Notes under the pieces: generated by a model
What the model was told of the DNA's origin: nothing
The model's database searches: none
What the model saw: only the letters and a program-made list of their open reading frames with translations
Made by a program: the position numbers and the translations under genes
Assembly: GCA_035315885.1 (NCBI GenBank)
Contig: DATFXM010000120.1
Coordinates: forward strand, 1 to 22,288
Direction of reading: 5' to 3'
Origin: DATFXM01 sp035315885
GTDB taxonomy: Bacteria > Acidobacteriota > Blastocatellia > UBA7656
Length of the DNA: 22,288 bases
Shown here: positions 7,437 through 15,618 of the stretch, in pieces
Layout: each line of letters opens with the position of its first letter
Numbering within the stretch: position 1 is the first letter of the stretch

Positions 7437-8854
7437 TCTTCTTCCCTCAAGGTCCACAGATCATCTGCCTCCACGTCTCTGAGGTAAAGATAGACGTTGT
7501 CGATAGCTTCGTGGTGATATGAATTGAACCTGTTAGGTGAATAAACGTAACGTGAGTTCAACTCTGTATCGAGCGATTCAGCTAACTTCCTGAGCCACTC
7601 TCTTCTGATACCCTTCATGCCTCCATAAAGGCTTCGCAAAATACACTCGGTGTCGTTCAGATATTTGCTCGTTAGATCGGTCGGACAAACCGTGTCAGAA
7701 CCAGGTTCCTTCGCCGCCAGCCGCGCGTAAGCGACAGCCCTCTCCAGCCTGTAGAAAGTGCATGGCGCGAGCGATTGCAAACGGTTGTACACAGCGTCAA
7801 AGCCCGCGAATTCCTCGGTAGAATCGCCGGCTGAATCGCGGGCAGAATCGATGCCCAGCAAAAGAACCGCTGCCTTCAACTCGCCAACCTGATCGTTTAG
7901 CTGTCGCGCCGACTCGAGAGCGATGTGAGCGGTAGCTAAGGCCGAATTGCGTTCGCCGCATATGAATTCACTCAGCGAAATCAGATACACCGTCTGAAAC
8001 ATTTCCGGGCAGCAGTTCGTCAGCTTTTCTACGTGCTTTCTCGCGGAGGCCAGGACCTTCTTCGCCAGTGATGGCGCATCCATTTCACTGTAAACGCCGG
8101 CTATGAGCGCGTGCAGCGCGATCCCCGGGTATCGCGCTTTTTCTTGAACGACGCGCGCCATGAACTGGTTAAGCAACGCGAGCGCGCCCCTGTGATCTCC
8201 TAGCCCGAGCAGAGCCCGCGCACGCGCTTCGATGATCGGCAACTGAAACGCGCTTTCTCTGTTGTACTCGTCATAGCTTTCTATCAAATCAAGGAAGGAC
8301 AACAGCCCGTCATGATCTCGCGAGATCAACAGCGCTCTGATCGAATCCATCAGGTACACTGACCTGCAAAGGCGCGGCAACGTGGGACTCGCATGTACCA
8401 GCCTGTCCACCATCGACGCGGAAACCCGACGGTCCCCCAGCATCAGGTCCTCTTCCTTATTTATGAAGCTGAATACCTCGCGAAAAATCGAGATCGCCTT
8501 TTGCAGGTCCCCTCTAGTCGCCGCGATCCTGCCGATGTTGATGTAAGGCTGAATGGCCTGAACGGTCCAACCCGCAGAGCTCTCGCGTTCAGCGAGCGCA
8601 AGGCAGATTCGGCTGGCGTGCTTGCATAGATCTTCGGCACGATCGAATTCGCCATAAGCGAATTGGTAGAGCGAAGCAAGATTGTAAAAGGTGATGAGCT
8701 GATACTGGTCGTCGACTGAAGAAGCGTTTCGAAAAGCAAAGAAATCAGAAAGAAGCTCCGAGGACTTTTCAGCCAGGTCTCCCTTGACCTTGCTTTCCAT
8801 CCGCGCGATCAATCGGCCGGACTCGAGTTCGATGAGTTGTTCGGCGACATTCAT
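7415..8854 (-). CDS. TPR-like helical repeat protein, function unknown
   Basis: 479 residues, without signal peptide or membrane segment, so cytoplasmic. The sequence is a chain of amphipathic helix pairs that look like tetratricopeptide repeats (YNLASLYQFAYGEFDRAEDL, YINIGRIAATRGDLQKAISIF, ALLGLGDHRGALALLNQF), spread over about residues 50-330. No enzyme motif was found. TPR proteins act as scaffolds or peptide-binding regulators, so it could hold the modifying enzymes or bind the precursor; this is inference. The C-terminal residues VLSAEC and the stop codon are encoded by the heptamer repeat, so the original end of the protein was probably altered. The ribosome-binding site is weak. It lies 88 bp after the amidohydrolase gene and 74 bp before the KASIII gene. 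Confidence 0.75.
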   Translation of the reverse strand: MNVAEQLIELESGRLIARMESKVKGDLAEKSSELLSDFFAFRNASSVDDQYQLITFYNLASLYQFAYGEFDRAEDLCKHASRICLALAERESSAGWTVQAIQPYINIGRIAATRGDLQKAISIFREVFSFINKEEDLMLGDRRVSASMVDRLVHASPTLPRLCRSVYLMDSIRALLISRDHDGLLSFLDLIESYDEYNRESAFQLPIIEARARALLGLGDHRGALALLNQFMARVVQEKARYPGIALHALIAGVYSEMDAPSLAKKVLASARKHVEKLTNCCPEMFQTVYLISLSEFICGERNSALATAHIALESARQLNDQVGELKAAVLLLGIDSARDSAGDSTEEFAGFDAVYNRLQSLAPCTFYRLERAVAYARLAAKEPGSDTVCPTDLTSKYLNDTECILRSLYGGMKGIRREWLRKLAESLDTELNSRYVYSPNRFNSYHHEAIDNVYLYLRDVEADDLWTLREEEVLSAEC

Positions 8855-8942
8855 TGTTGTTCATTCGTTCCCGGAGCTTGTCAGGCGATTCCCCGTAGAG
8901 GCTTCCCTCAGCATGCTCCCGATGGATATTCCGATAACTGAA

Positions 8943-11075
8943 TCAAGGTCTGAACCCGACGCTGCGCCAAAGGGCGGCGCTGTCAAACACCGCTCCATCA
9001 GCGACAACGTACCGGGTTCTTCTGATATTGCTTATTGATTCCAGAGGGTCGGCATCGAGGATCACGATATCGGCCAGCTTACCCACTTCGATCGAGCCAA
9101 TATTTCGCTCTCGCCCCGACACTTTCGCAGGGACGATGGTTGCCGACTGCAGTGCCTCGAGCGGCGTGAAGCCGGCCTGAACGTAGAGTTCAAGCTCACG
9201 ATGCAGGCTATGGCCGGGCACTGCCTGATCGGTTCCTGCAACAATCGTGATGCCCGCCTTGTGCAGCGCTCTCACCACCGCCATGAAGTCCTCGAACAGC
9301 GGACGCGAATAGCTTGCGGCCTGTTGTGGAGGAACACCGGTTCCGCTAAGCGCGGAAGCCAGCTCCGGCGGGAGCGTCGCCGCGCCCGGCTCGAACGTTG
9401 AAAGAGGCACGTCGCTGGAATGAGTCATTATTTCGCCAAGCGCAAGCGTCGGGTCCACAACCGTCCCGTGATTCTTGAGGAACTCAATCGCGGTCCTGGC
9501 TTGCGGCGATTCAACGTCGACTCGAGGGATGCGAACGCCGCGGCGAAAATTGGAATAGTTGGGCAGCATGGCAAACATCGGGTATCCGACGTGGTTGATC
9601 TGATCCAGCCCGGCCTCTATGGCCTGAAAAGTATCCATTTGATCCGGAACGTGGCCGGTGACTGTCATGCCGCATTTGTGCGCCTCAGCCGCCAGCGCGC
9701 GCAGCACTTCGGCGCTGATCGAGCCGTAGACTTTGATTTGATCGAACCCGGCGCGCTTGTAACGCTGCACAACCTCTTGCGCCTGCTCGACCGTATCCGC
9801 GCGGATGATGCCGAAAGAAGTGGGAGAGGTTCCATCGACTATACCGGCCAGCAACAGCCGCGGACCAATCGGCAAAATCCCGGAATCGATTCCAGCTCTG
9901 ACTGTGCAAATGAATTCGAACTCATTGCCGACATCACGGCTCGAAGTGACGCCAGCCGCAAGATAAGCCGGACCCCATTCAACCTGCTGGAAATGTGCGT
10001 GCATATCCCATAGTCCCGGGATTAGGAACTTGCCGGTCGTCTCAAGCACTGTGGCCGTTTTGGGAATCTTTACCTGCGCCCTGGTTCCTACCGCTACTAT
10101 TCGCCGGTCCTTGATTAAAACGACGCTGTTCTTTAGCGGCGGTTTGCCGTCGACGTTCACAACCGTAGCGCCGGTGATCGCTATGACACCTCGCCTGGAG
10201 ATCAATGCCGAGGCAACGCGATCCTTCAAACGGGACATGGCCGCAGTCGCCGCACGAGTCACGAAGAAACCCAGTTGTGACTCAAAGCCTTTTTGCACGG
10301 CTTCGAAGTGGTCGTTCTCCGCATCCACGGTCACGCAGGCTACGAGCTTGTCGTTCTCATCAAGCCAAATCGATTCGGTTCCCCAGACAACCCCGCTAAC
10401 CAGGTAATGATTCAGTTCAGCGCGACTGCCTGAAACTTCAATTGTGTCGTGGCCGCACAACTCAACTGTTGCTCGGCCTTCAGGCAAAGTCTGAAAGGGC
10501 TCTCGCAAGCCGTGCATCCGCGCATATCGAATGAGCATCATCTGAACTGCAACCGGGGCATAGCCGGCAATTGTGAAGAAACGCTTCGAAAGGTCAAACT
10601 TCGAAACGACATTCTTGCGACGTACCTCGGCCGTTTGATCTTTGATCGTCACCGAGTAATCGACGCGGGAGAGGCGTGAAGTGTCGCCGGCGATTTCGAA
10701 GTGCTGTGGATCAAGGCCCGAGGACATTTTCAAAGACGCCTTGAGCGACTCTTTCATTCCTCTGTCGGTAAGCTCGATGCTGGACTTCAGATCGGCGGTG
10801 TCGCCGGCCGCGTTGAGTTCATAGTGTTCCTCGCCAATGGGCTTTTGCAGTTTGAAGAGAACGAATGTGCCTTGCTCGTTCTGTAATCGAGCGGGCACTA
10901 ACCGAGCCGCCGCCGGGTCAGCGGGCACTTGAGTCGTACTCGCCGTCTGCGAGGATGCTGAACCTTTCGACACTGATCCTGCGGGCTTGCTCAACGGTAG
11001 AGCGGGAAGGCAAATCGCCAGTTGCAGAATCAGACAACCCGCCAGTCTCTCAATTGAAGTGCTGCGCGCTTGCAT
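8943..11075 (-). CDS. Secreted amidohydrolase (imidazolonepropionase-like) with extra N-terminal domain
   Basis: 710 residues. Residues about 8-30 are a likely signal peptide. Residues about 55-290 form a domain unrelated to the hydrolase, unrecognised here, resembling N-terminal parts of other acidobacterial amidohydrolases. Residues 297-705 are the metal-dependent amidohydrolase: H359 and H361 in DMHAHF, K448 in QIKVYGS as bridging lysine, H475 in VTGHVP, H495 in INHVGYP and D616 in AGTDQAV, with the final GSIEVGKLADIVILD strand. All metal ligands are present, so it should be active on an amide, peptide or cyclic amide bond in the periplasm. AGGAG lies seven bases before the ATG; the gene starts 19 bp after the M50 protease stop. 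In this cluster it may trim or hydrolyse the exported product, but it could be a passenger. Confidence 0.88.
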   Translation of the reverse strand: MQARSTSIERLAGCLILQLAICLPALPLSKPAGSVSKGSASSQTASTTQVPADPAAARLVPARLQNEQGTFVLFKLQKPIGEEHYELNAAGDTADLKSSIELTDRGMKESLKASLKMSSGLDPQHFEIAGDTSRLSRVDYSVTIKDQTAEVRRKNVVSKFDLSKRFFTIAGYAPVAVQMMLIRYARMHGLREPFQTLPEGRATVELCGHDTIEVSGSRAELNHYLVSGVVWGTESIWLDENDKLVACVTVDAENDHFEAVQKGFESQLGFFVTRAATAAMSRLKDRVASALISRRGVIAITGATVVNVDGKPPLKNSVVLIKDRRIVAVGTRAQVKIPKTATVLETTGKFLIPGLWDMHAHFQQVEWGPAYLAAGVTSSRDVGNEFEFICTVRAGIDSGILPIGPRLLLAGIVDGTSPTSFGIIRADTVEQAQEVVQRYKRAGFDQIKVYGSISAEVLRALAAEAHKCGMTVTGHVPDQMDTFQAIEAGLDQINHVGYPMFAMLPNYSNFRRGVRIPRVDVESPQARTAIEFLKNHGTVVDPTLALGEIMTHSSDVPLSTFEPGAATLPPELASALSGTGVPPQQAASYSRPLFEDFMAVVRALHKAGITIVAGTDQAVPGHSLHRELELYVQAGFTPLEALQSATIVPAKVSGRERNIGSIEVGKLADIVILDADPLESISNIRRTRYVVADGAVFDSAALWRSVGFRP

Positions 11076-11094
11076 TTTGTGCTCCTGCTCTTTT

Positions 11095-12408
11095 CTAACT
11101 CGCGTGGTCCTCGGTAATCTTCTTCAACGCGAACATTCTGTCCCAGATCTGAGACCGCTTCAGGCGTTGCAAGATTCTGAGAATGGTTCTGATGATGAAG
11201 ACGGTGCAGCCAACGATCACCAGACTGCGCCATCCAAAACCTAACAACGCGCCGAATGCTTTGACTGGGTTGAATGGCTTGTCAGTCAAAGTGGAGATCA
11301 GTGACGTCAGGATCTCCGGGTACGCCGGTATGAGAAAGAAAATGACCTGCCGAAACATCGCTATGATCAGATAAGCGAAAAAGAAAACGCTTAAGATCGT
11401 GTACGAGGACAAGACCAGAGTAGCGGTTGTGGTGAGTTGCCAGTCCGGCGGGTTGTGACGGCCCTTTGGATTCCAGAGCCGCCCGGCAAGGTAGCTCAAA
11501 TTGGAAATCGATTGCTTTCTCAGGTTGAAGATTCCAAAGAGGTCGGCCACGAGCCAGTAGCCGTCCATGCGAAGAAACGGGTTCAATGAGTAGGCCATCG
11601 TGACGTCAATAAAAAAGAATGAGTACAGGAAAACTACGTCAGCGGTGGCAGCAAATAGAGTCAACAGGATCAACTGACTGATGATGTGGAAATAGATTCC
11701 GCCGGCATCTACCCTCGCCCGCTCGAGGCGCTGCAGCCGCCACGCCTCCGACACGTCTGTATAAAGCACCGGAATGTAAAGGTAGAGGCCGACTCCTATC
11801 TCCAGGCGCTCACAGTTGCTGAGCGCAAGGGCAGACGCATGACCGAGTTCATGAAAGAACGCCGCGATGATCGTTATGAGCGTGACGAGTATGAATTGAT
11901 ATCCGCTCAATCGGTTCAGATTCAGAGCGTACTTAGGCACCGCCCAGAGGTAGAACATCAAATGGGCAAGCAACGAAAGAACGCACACCGGGATCGCCGT
12001 GTAGCGTGAGAAGAGAAACGCCATGCGTCTGGCCAGCGGGTAGATTGACCTGTGCGTCAGCACACGCACTTTGCCGTAGAGGTACGACCGATTGGGGCGC
12101 GATACGAGCTCCGGCGCGGGCTCCGAAGAGCTGATCAGAATCGCCTTTGGAACACAGAAGTCCCGAATCAGCTTGTCGGCCTTGTCAACGGTGAGGCTCT
12201 GATTGTGAGACTCGTTGTAGCGCCGAACTATGTCCTCGGTGTCGGTGGCTCCATCAAATAATTTGAAGAATGAGAGCAGGTGAATGGGTACGGCATACCT
12301 CAAGCGCCCCCCATCCCTGGTTGGTATCTCGCAGATAGCCACGGCCTGTTGCGATCCCTCGGGCGGATCGACCGTTTGTACGTCAGCGTTGAAGGTGTAT
12401 CGATTCAT
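11095..12408 (-). CDS. Membrane M50 metalloprotease with N-terminal PqqD-like domain
   Basis: 437 residues from the ATG at 12408. Residues about 20-95 look like a PqqD-type winged-helix peptide-binding domain (YAVPIHLLSFFKLFDGATDTEDIVRRYNE to DFCVPKAIL), the usual RiPP leader-recognition element. Residues 125-410 are a multi-pass membrane domain with the zinc motif HELGH (186-190) and the second ligand motif LNPFLRMDGYW (275-285) of site-2 protease-like peptidases. It probably binds the precursor leader and cleaves it at the membrane. A longer version starting at a TTG (12573) would overlap the end of the precursor gene and cross a strong hairpin; that stretch does not look coding, so the shorter start is preferred even though its ribosome site is weak. 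Confidence 0.85.
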   Translation of the reverse strand: MNRYTFNADVQTVDPPEGSQQAVAICEIPTRDGGRLRYAVPIHLLSFFKLFDGATDTEDIVRRYNESHNQSLTVDKADKLIRDFCVPKAILISSSEPAPELVSRPNRSYLYGKVRVLTHRSIYPLARRMAFLFSRYTAIPVCVLSLLAHLMFYLWAVPKYALNLNRLSGYQFILVTLITIIAAFFHELGHASALALSNCERLEIGVGLYLYIPVLYTDVSEAWRLQRLERARVDAGGIYFHIISQLILLTLFAATADVVFLYSFFFIDVTMAYSLNPFLRMDGYWLVADLFGIFNLRKQSISNLSYLAGRLWNPKGRHNPPDWQLTTTATLVLSSYTILSVFFFAYLIIAMFRQVIFFLIPAYPEILTSLISTLTDKPFNPVKAFGALLGFGWRSLVIVGCTVFIIRTILRILQRLKRSQIWDRMFALKKITEDHAS

Positions 12409-12484
12409 TGTCCGGCTCAAAACAAGTGCCGGCACTCGATCAGAAGCTGCCTGCTCGGATCGAGCGCCTTGAAGCAAAATCAAG

Positions 12485-12555
12485 AGCGAAGGCCCACGCG
12501 TGGAACTGACCGACTTGAGGTAACCGTCGACAGCGCCACGACGTGGGCCATCGCT
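12485..12555 (-). terminator. Long stem-loop after the precursor gene (attenuator candidate)
   Basis: Arms AGCGAAGGCCCACG (12485-12498) and CGTGGGCCATCGCT (12542-12555) pair at 13 of 14 positions and, past one bulged A, extend by CGTGG/CCACG. The structure begins two bases after the precursor stop codon. On the minus strand the stem is followed by TTGATTTTG. It sits in the 149-bp gap before the protease ATG. Such a partial terminator or mRNA-protecting stem would give more precursor than protease from one transcript, a common arrangement in peptide operons. Confidence 0.65.
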
Positions 12556-12557
12556 GG

Positions 12558-12683
12558 TTAGTTTGGTCTGCAAGAGCAGTCGTCACACCAGGCTACAAAC
12601 TCGAGACGCTCGTCCAACTCCATGATCGAGAACTCCTCAAGTGTTGCTTCCAGTTCTTCAGTATTTGGTTTGTTCTCCTTCAT
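12558..12683 (-). CDS. RiPP precursor peptide, 41 aa, C-terminal CxxCxC
   Basis: 41 residues from an ATG preceded by AAAGGAGAAAGCAG, the clearest ribosome site in the cluster. Residues 1-30 are an acidic, helical leader (KPNTEELEATLEEFSIMELD, then ERLEFVAW). The end, FVAWCDDCSCRPN, holds all three cysteines and the only tryptophan. Short length, leader/core split and position between a radical SAM/SPASM maturase system and a PqqD-M50 protease mark it as the peptide substrate. The Cys, Trp, Asp and Asn side chains are candidate sites for thioether or C-C cross-links; the actual modification cannot be read from sequence. An upstream in-frame extension to 12767 lacks a ribosome site and is excluded. 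No second copy of the peptide was found. Confidence 0.85.
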   Translation of the reverse strand: MKENKPNTEELEATLEEFSIMELDERLEFVAWCDDCSCRPN

Positions 12684-12743
12684 CTGCTTTCTCCTTTCAT
12701 AAATTTCCTGATCGCACGAATGCTTCAGGATTTCATTAGAGCC

Positions 12744-12757
12744 ACCGGCAAGCCGGT
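12744..12757. repeat. Small GC-rich hairpin upstream of the precursor gene
   Basis: ACCGGC-AA-GCCGGT, a perfect 6-bp inverted repeat in the 112-bp gap between the acyltransferase-fold gene and the precursor gene. It could mark a processing site or weak terminator, isolating the precursor mRNA together with the stem-loop on its other side. Confidence 0.4.
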
Positions 12758-12795
12758 TAGGCCCCAAACTCGAAAAGACCTTGTCGTATGACCGG

Positions 12796-14133
12796 CTACG
12801 ATATGGCGATTAGCTGACGCAGCTTAAGGCGTGCGAGCAACGGCCACGGTTCAGATGCAGCTCCGTTCTTTTTTACCCACGAGAGGTCAAGCCCGCTTCG
12901 GCTGGAAAGGGCGCGAAAAACATCGCGCGCCCAGTCGGGACTCTTTACACTTCGGAGCGTTTTGACATCTAGCCAGATCTCGGTCTCTTTTTCGGGAAGC
13001 GCAATGACCCCATCCTGTTCGTTGATTCTCAGTGTTCGCCCTTGCTCCAGTAGCTTCTTGATCTCGAGCGTAACCTCCTCCAGATTAGACTCCGCGGGCT
13101 CCGGAGCCTCTACTCCCTGACGACGCCATCTGTGCAGTGACGCGCTCGATTCCCATTGCTCTGGATATGCAAGTGCACATCGCTCGATAAATGAATACAG
13201 TTGCTGCGTTGTATGTCCTATGAACTGCTCCTCCTGAGAGGCATCTGCTTTTGGACCGGGAATGATTGGCTGTCCCAGAATCGCTTTGCCCAAGCCATTC
13301 TCGCTAACCGCGATCAGCGGCAGGATGGGAGTCCGAGTAAGACACGCCAGTCGCGCGGTGCCATCCTTGACCGTCAGCTTGAAGCCGAGAAAATCTACAA
13401 TCCGTCGTGACTTGTCCCCCCAGTGCCCATCGAGCCCTCCGTTACCGTCGATGTACATCAACACCAACTCGCCGCGCCTCAGCGCTTGAGCCATGTTGAA
13501 GAGAGCGCCCGGTGCTTCGATGTTGAGCACTTCGTATAGACTTATGTTTCTGGCCCGCGTCGAGCCCTTCCCCCGCGAGATTGCGCCCTCATCCGGCCAA
13601 TCCAGGGATCGGAGGTTATCCAGTTCCTTGCTGAACGTCCGATACTTTCGTTCCAGGATGGGCACCGAGATCTTGTATCCATGCAACGCCAGATCGGCGG
13701 GGATGAAGCTGTACAGACCCATTCGAGAGCAGGCGATGATCAGTCCCTTGCCCAGGCCGAGCAGGGAGTTGACTGTTTCAATCTGATGTCGATCGAACCC
13801 GATCTTCATCATTCGATGAATGTCGCTCGAGGGCCATCGAGGGATTTGCTCGAAGTAATAATGGATCGCCCGGTGACTCCAGATGGACGCTTTACAGCAT
13901 TCAAGCGAGATTTTCTTGATTTGCTGAAGCGGGAGCCGATTGCGGAACACCGACAGCAGATTGAGGTATATGGGATAGTACCGCCTCGGGTGGAGCCTGA
14001 TGGTCTGAGCCAGGTCCAGCTCTGAGAGCCATCGCCGCAATTGATCCTCGGTGAATTTCCGGAGGAGAGCTTCGATCGCCACTTCGTCTGCTACCGCAAT
14101 CGACTGCGGGGTACACTCACCCTTGTTGTTCAT
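12796..14133 (-). CDS. LpxL-like acyltransferase-fold protein, catalytic residues replaced
   Basis: 445 residues. Residues about 50-335 follow the LpxL/lysophospholipid acyltransferase fold: GLGKGLIIACSRMGLYS (126-142) at the position of the usual GkGvIllsaHfGnwE block, LRRGELVLMYIDGNGG (218-233), VDFLGFKLTVKDGTARLACLTRTPILPL (246-273) and LAYPEQWE (321-328). Where the family has the catalytic HX4(D/E), this protein has R137 and S142, so ordinary acyl transfer is unlikely. Residues 340-445 are an unrecognised C-terminal extension. It may bind an acyl chain or acyl-ACP without catalysis, or use other residues. GAGGAG precedes the ATG at 14133. It starts 27 bp after the radical SAM gene, so it belongs to that operon and probably acts on the same peptide. 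Confidence 0.82.
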   Translation of the reverse strand: MNNKGECTPQSIAVADEVAIEALLRKFTEDQLRRWLSELDLAQTIRLHPRRYYPIYLNLLSVFRNRLPLQQIKKISLECCKASIWSHRAIHYYFEQIPRWPSSDIHRMMKIGFDRHQIETVNSLLGLGKGLIIACSRMGLYSFIPADLALHGYKISVPILERKYRTFSKELDNLRSLDWPDEGAISRGKGSTRARNISLYEVLNIEAPGALFNMAQALRRGELVLMYIDGNGGLDGHWGDKSRRIVDFLGFKLTVKDGTARLACLTRTPILPLIAVSENGLGKAILGQPIIPGPKADASQEEQFIGHTTQQLYSFIERCALAYPEQWESSASLHRWRRQGVEAPEPAESNLEEVTLEIKKLLEQGRTLRINEQDGVIALPEKETEIWLDVKTLRSVKSPDWARDVFRALSSRSGLDLSWVKKNGAASEPWPLLARLKLRQLIAIS

Positions 14134-14160
14134 CACTGACTCCTCGCCTCTCCACTCCAG

Positions 14161-15606
14161 CTATCTTGAGACGCTCACTTGCCGGGCGTTTGCCTTCTTG
14201 ACTTCGTAGGTAGCTACCAGCCGATTGTGCAAGTCTGGTTTTGCAGTAGCGTCGCAGGGGCTCTCGTTGCGATTGAATCGAATGAGCGGACACGACAATC
14301 CCTGGCAATGCGGCAGCAGGTAGCACTTCTGGCAGCCTTGGTCGGTTTCAAACACCGGCTCAACCCACAGCGAGTATCGTTCGTCGTCGAGGCGCAATTC
14401 GCCGTCCCGCTCGAGCACGCCGACAATGTTGTCCTCTCGCTTGTCGAGCGCAACCGTGCATTTCATCACCTTGCCATCAGCGCCTATCACATAGTTGTAA
14501 GGTCTCGCCGCATAGCAAACCTGTCCACCGGTGCCGCTTTTCTCCGCCAGCGTTCCGAACTGCAGCCCCTTCTCGAGAGCGCTCTTCTCCAGCCTGGACT
14601 GGATCTGATAGACCTCGCTTTGACCACACACATCAAGGTTCGCGTCGTTATCCCCTCCCCATTGGCCCACGCCATAAAAAGCTACGCCGTATCGCGGGTC
14701 CCCTCCGAATTCGTGCTGTACAAGAGCCAGGAAGTCTTCGAGGTGCGGGTGACTCTTCGCGTCGAAGTTGATTCGAATGCGCACAAAGAACTTGTCCGGC
14801 CGTTGTTTCAAGAGTCTGAGATTATTGAAGATCGTTTCGAAGGTTCCGCTTCCATCCCTCGCGTGCCTGTTTCGATCGTGCTGCTCCGCCACTCCGTCCA
14901 CGGTGATCTGGAAGTTGCTTATTCTCCAGGCGAGCAGCTTGTCGGCGATGTCGGGCGTGAGCAGATAACCGTTCGTGGTCATCGACACCGAGTAGTTGAG
15001 CGAATACCTCTCGACCATATCGAGAAAGTACGGGCCGAGGTCTTCGATCGCGGCGAATCCGTACAGAGGTTCGCCTCCAAACCAGCTCACGCCGAGATTC
15101 CGAACGCCGTCGGCTACCCGCCTGGCCACGAGCTTCTTGATGCTCTCACGCACTTCAGGGAGCATCGTGCCGCGTTTGAAATCCTCATAGCAGTATTCGC
15201 AGCGCAGGTTGCAATCCTCGGAGGCGAGAAGAATCAGCTCGAGAGTGTCCTGCCTGAAGTGTTGCTGACCGAATGCGGTGCGAAACTGGCGGACTTCATC
15301 GGCGTCAAAGGCGACGAGGTAACCCTTGTCCTTAAGATAACGTCCCAGTTGGTTCAGTTCTCCGCTGACGCCGCTGCGAGAGAGCAGCGTTTCAACCGCG
15401 CGTTTCTGGTCGGGCTTAAACACACTGATGGCGCCGGTGCGGCTGTTCCAGAGAATAAGGTTGCCGTCTTCCGCAGTAGTCCTCGAGTTGAACTGCGAAG
15501 GGACCCATTTGCGTTTCTTGTCCGCGGGTCTGATTTGAACAAGAGAGTTAACCACCGGGTGCCCCTGTGCGTCGTAGGGCGATACTTTTTTGATATCTAC
15601 AGACAT
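14161..15606 (-). CDS. Radical SAM/SPASM peptide maturase
   Basis: 481 residues. Residues about 45-110 resemble a PqqD-like leader-binding domain (LILWNSRTGAISVF to YLKDKGYLVAFDADEV). The radical SAM core starts with C132-x3-C136-x2-C139 (DCNLRCEYCYE), which binds the SAM-cleaving 4Fe-4S cluster, followed by FGGEP at 176-180 and TTNGYLL. Residues 364-451 are a SPASM domain with seven cysteines (364, 383, 425, 428, 434, 439, 451) for two auxiliary clusters. Enzymes of this build install thioether, C-C or epimerised residues in ribosomal peptides. The start at ATG 15606 has GGGAGGAG four bases upstream; a TTG four codons earlier lies inside that site. It is the first gene of the biosynthetic run. 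A long antisense frame over it is a coding shadow. Confidence 0.93.
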   Translation of the reverse strand: MSVDIKKVSPYDAQGHPVVNSLVQIRPADKKRKWVPSQFNSRTTAEDGNLILWNSRTGAISVFKPDQKRAVETLLSRSGVSGELNQLGRYLKDKGYLVAFDADEVRQFRTAFGQQHFRQDTLELILLASEDCNLRCEYCYEDFKRGTMLPEVRESIKKLVARRVADGVRNLGVSWFGGEPLYGFAAIEDLGPYFLDMVERYSLNYSVSMTTNGYLLTPDIADKLLAWRISNFQITVDGVAEQHDRNRHARDGSGTFETIFNNLRLLKQRPDKFFVRIRINFDAKSHPHLEDFLALVQHEFGGDPRYGVAFYGVGQWGGDNDANLDVCGQSEVYQIQSRLEKSALEKGLQFGTLAEKSGTGGQVCYAARPYNYVIGADGKVMKCTVALDKREDNIVGVLERDGELRLDDERYSLWVEPVFETDQGCQKCYLLPHCQGLSCPLIRFNRNESPCDATAKPDLHNRLVATYEVKKANARQVSVSR

Positions 15607-15618
15607 TGCTCCTCCCAA

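Noticed and set aside
12558..12683. Methanobactin precursor
   Set aside because: The core is Cys-rich but no MbnB or MbnC homologue is present; the maturase is a radical SAM/SPASM enzyme.
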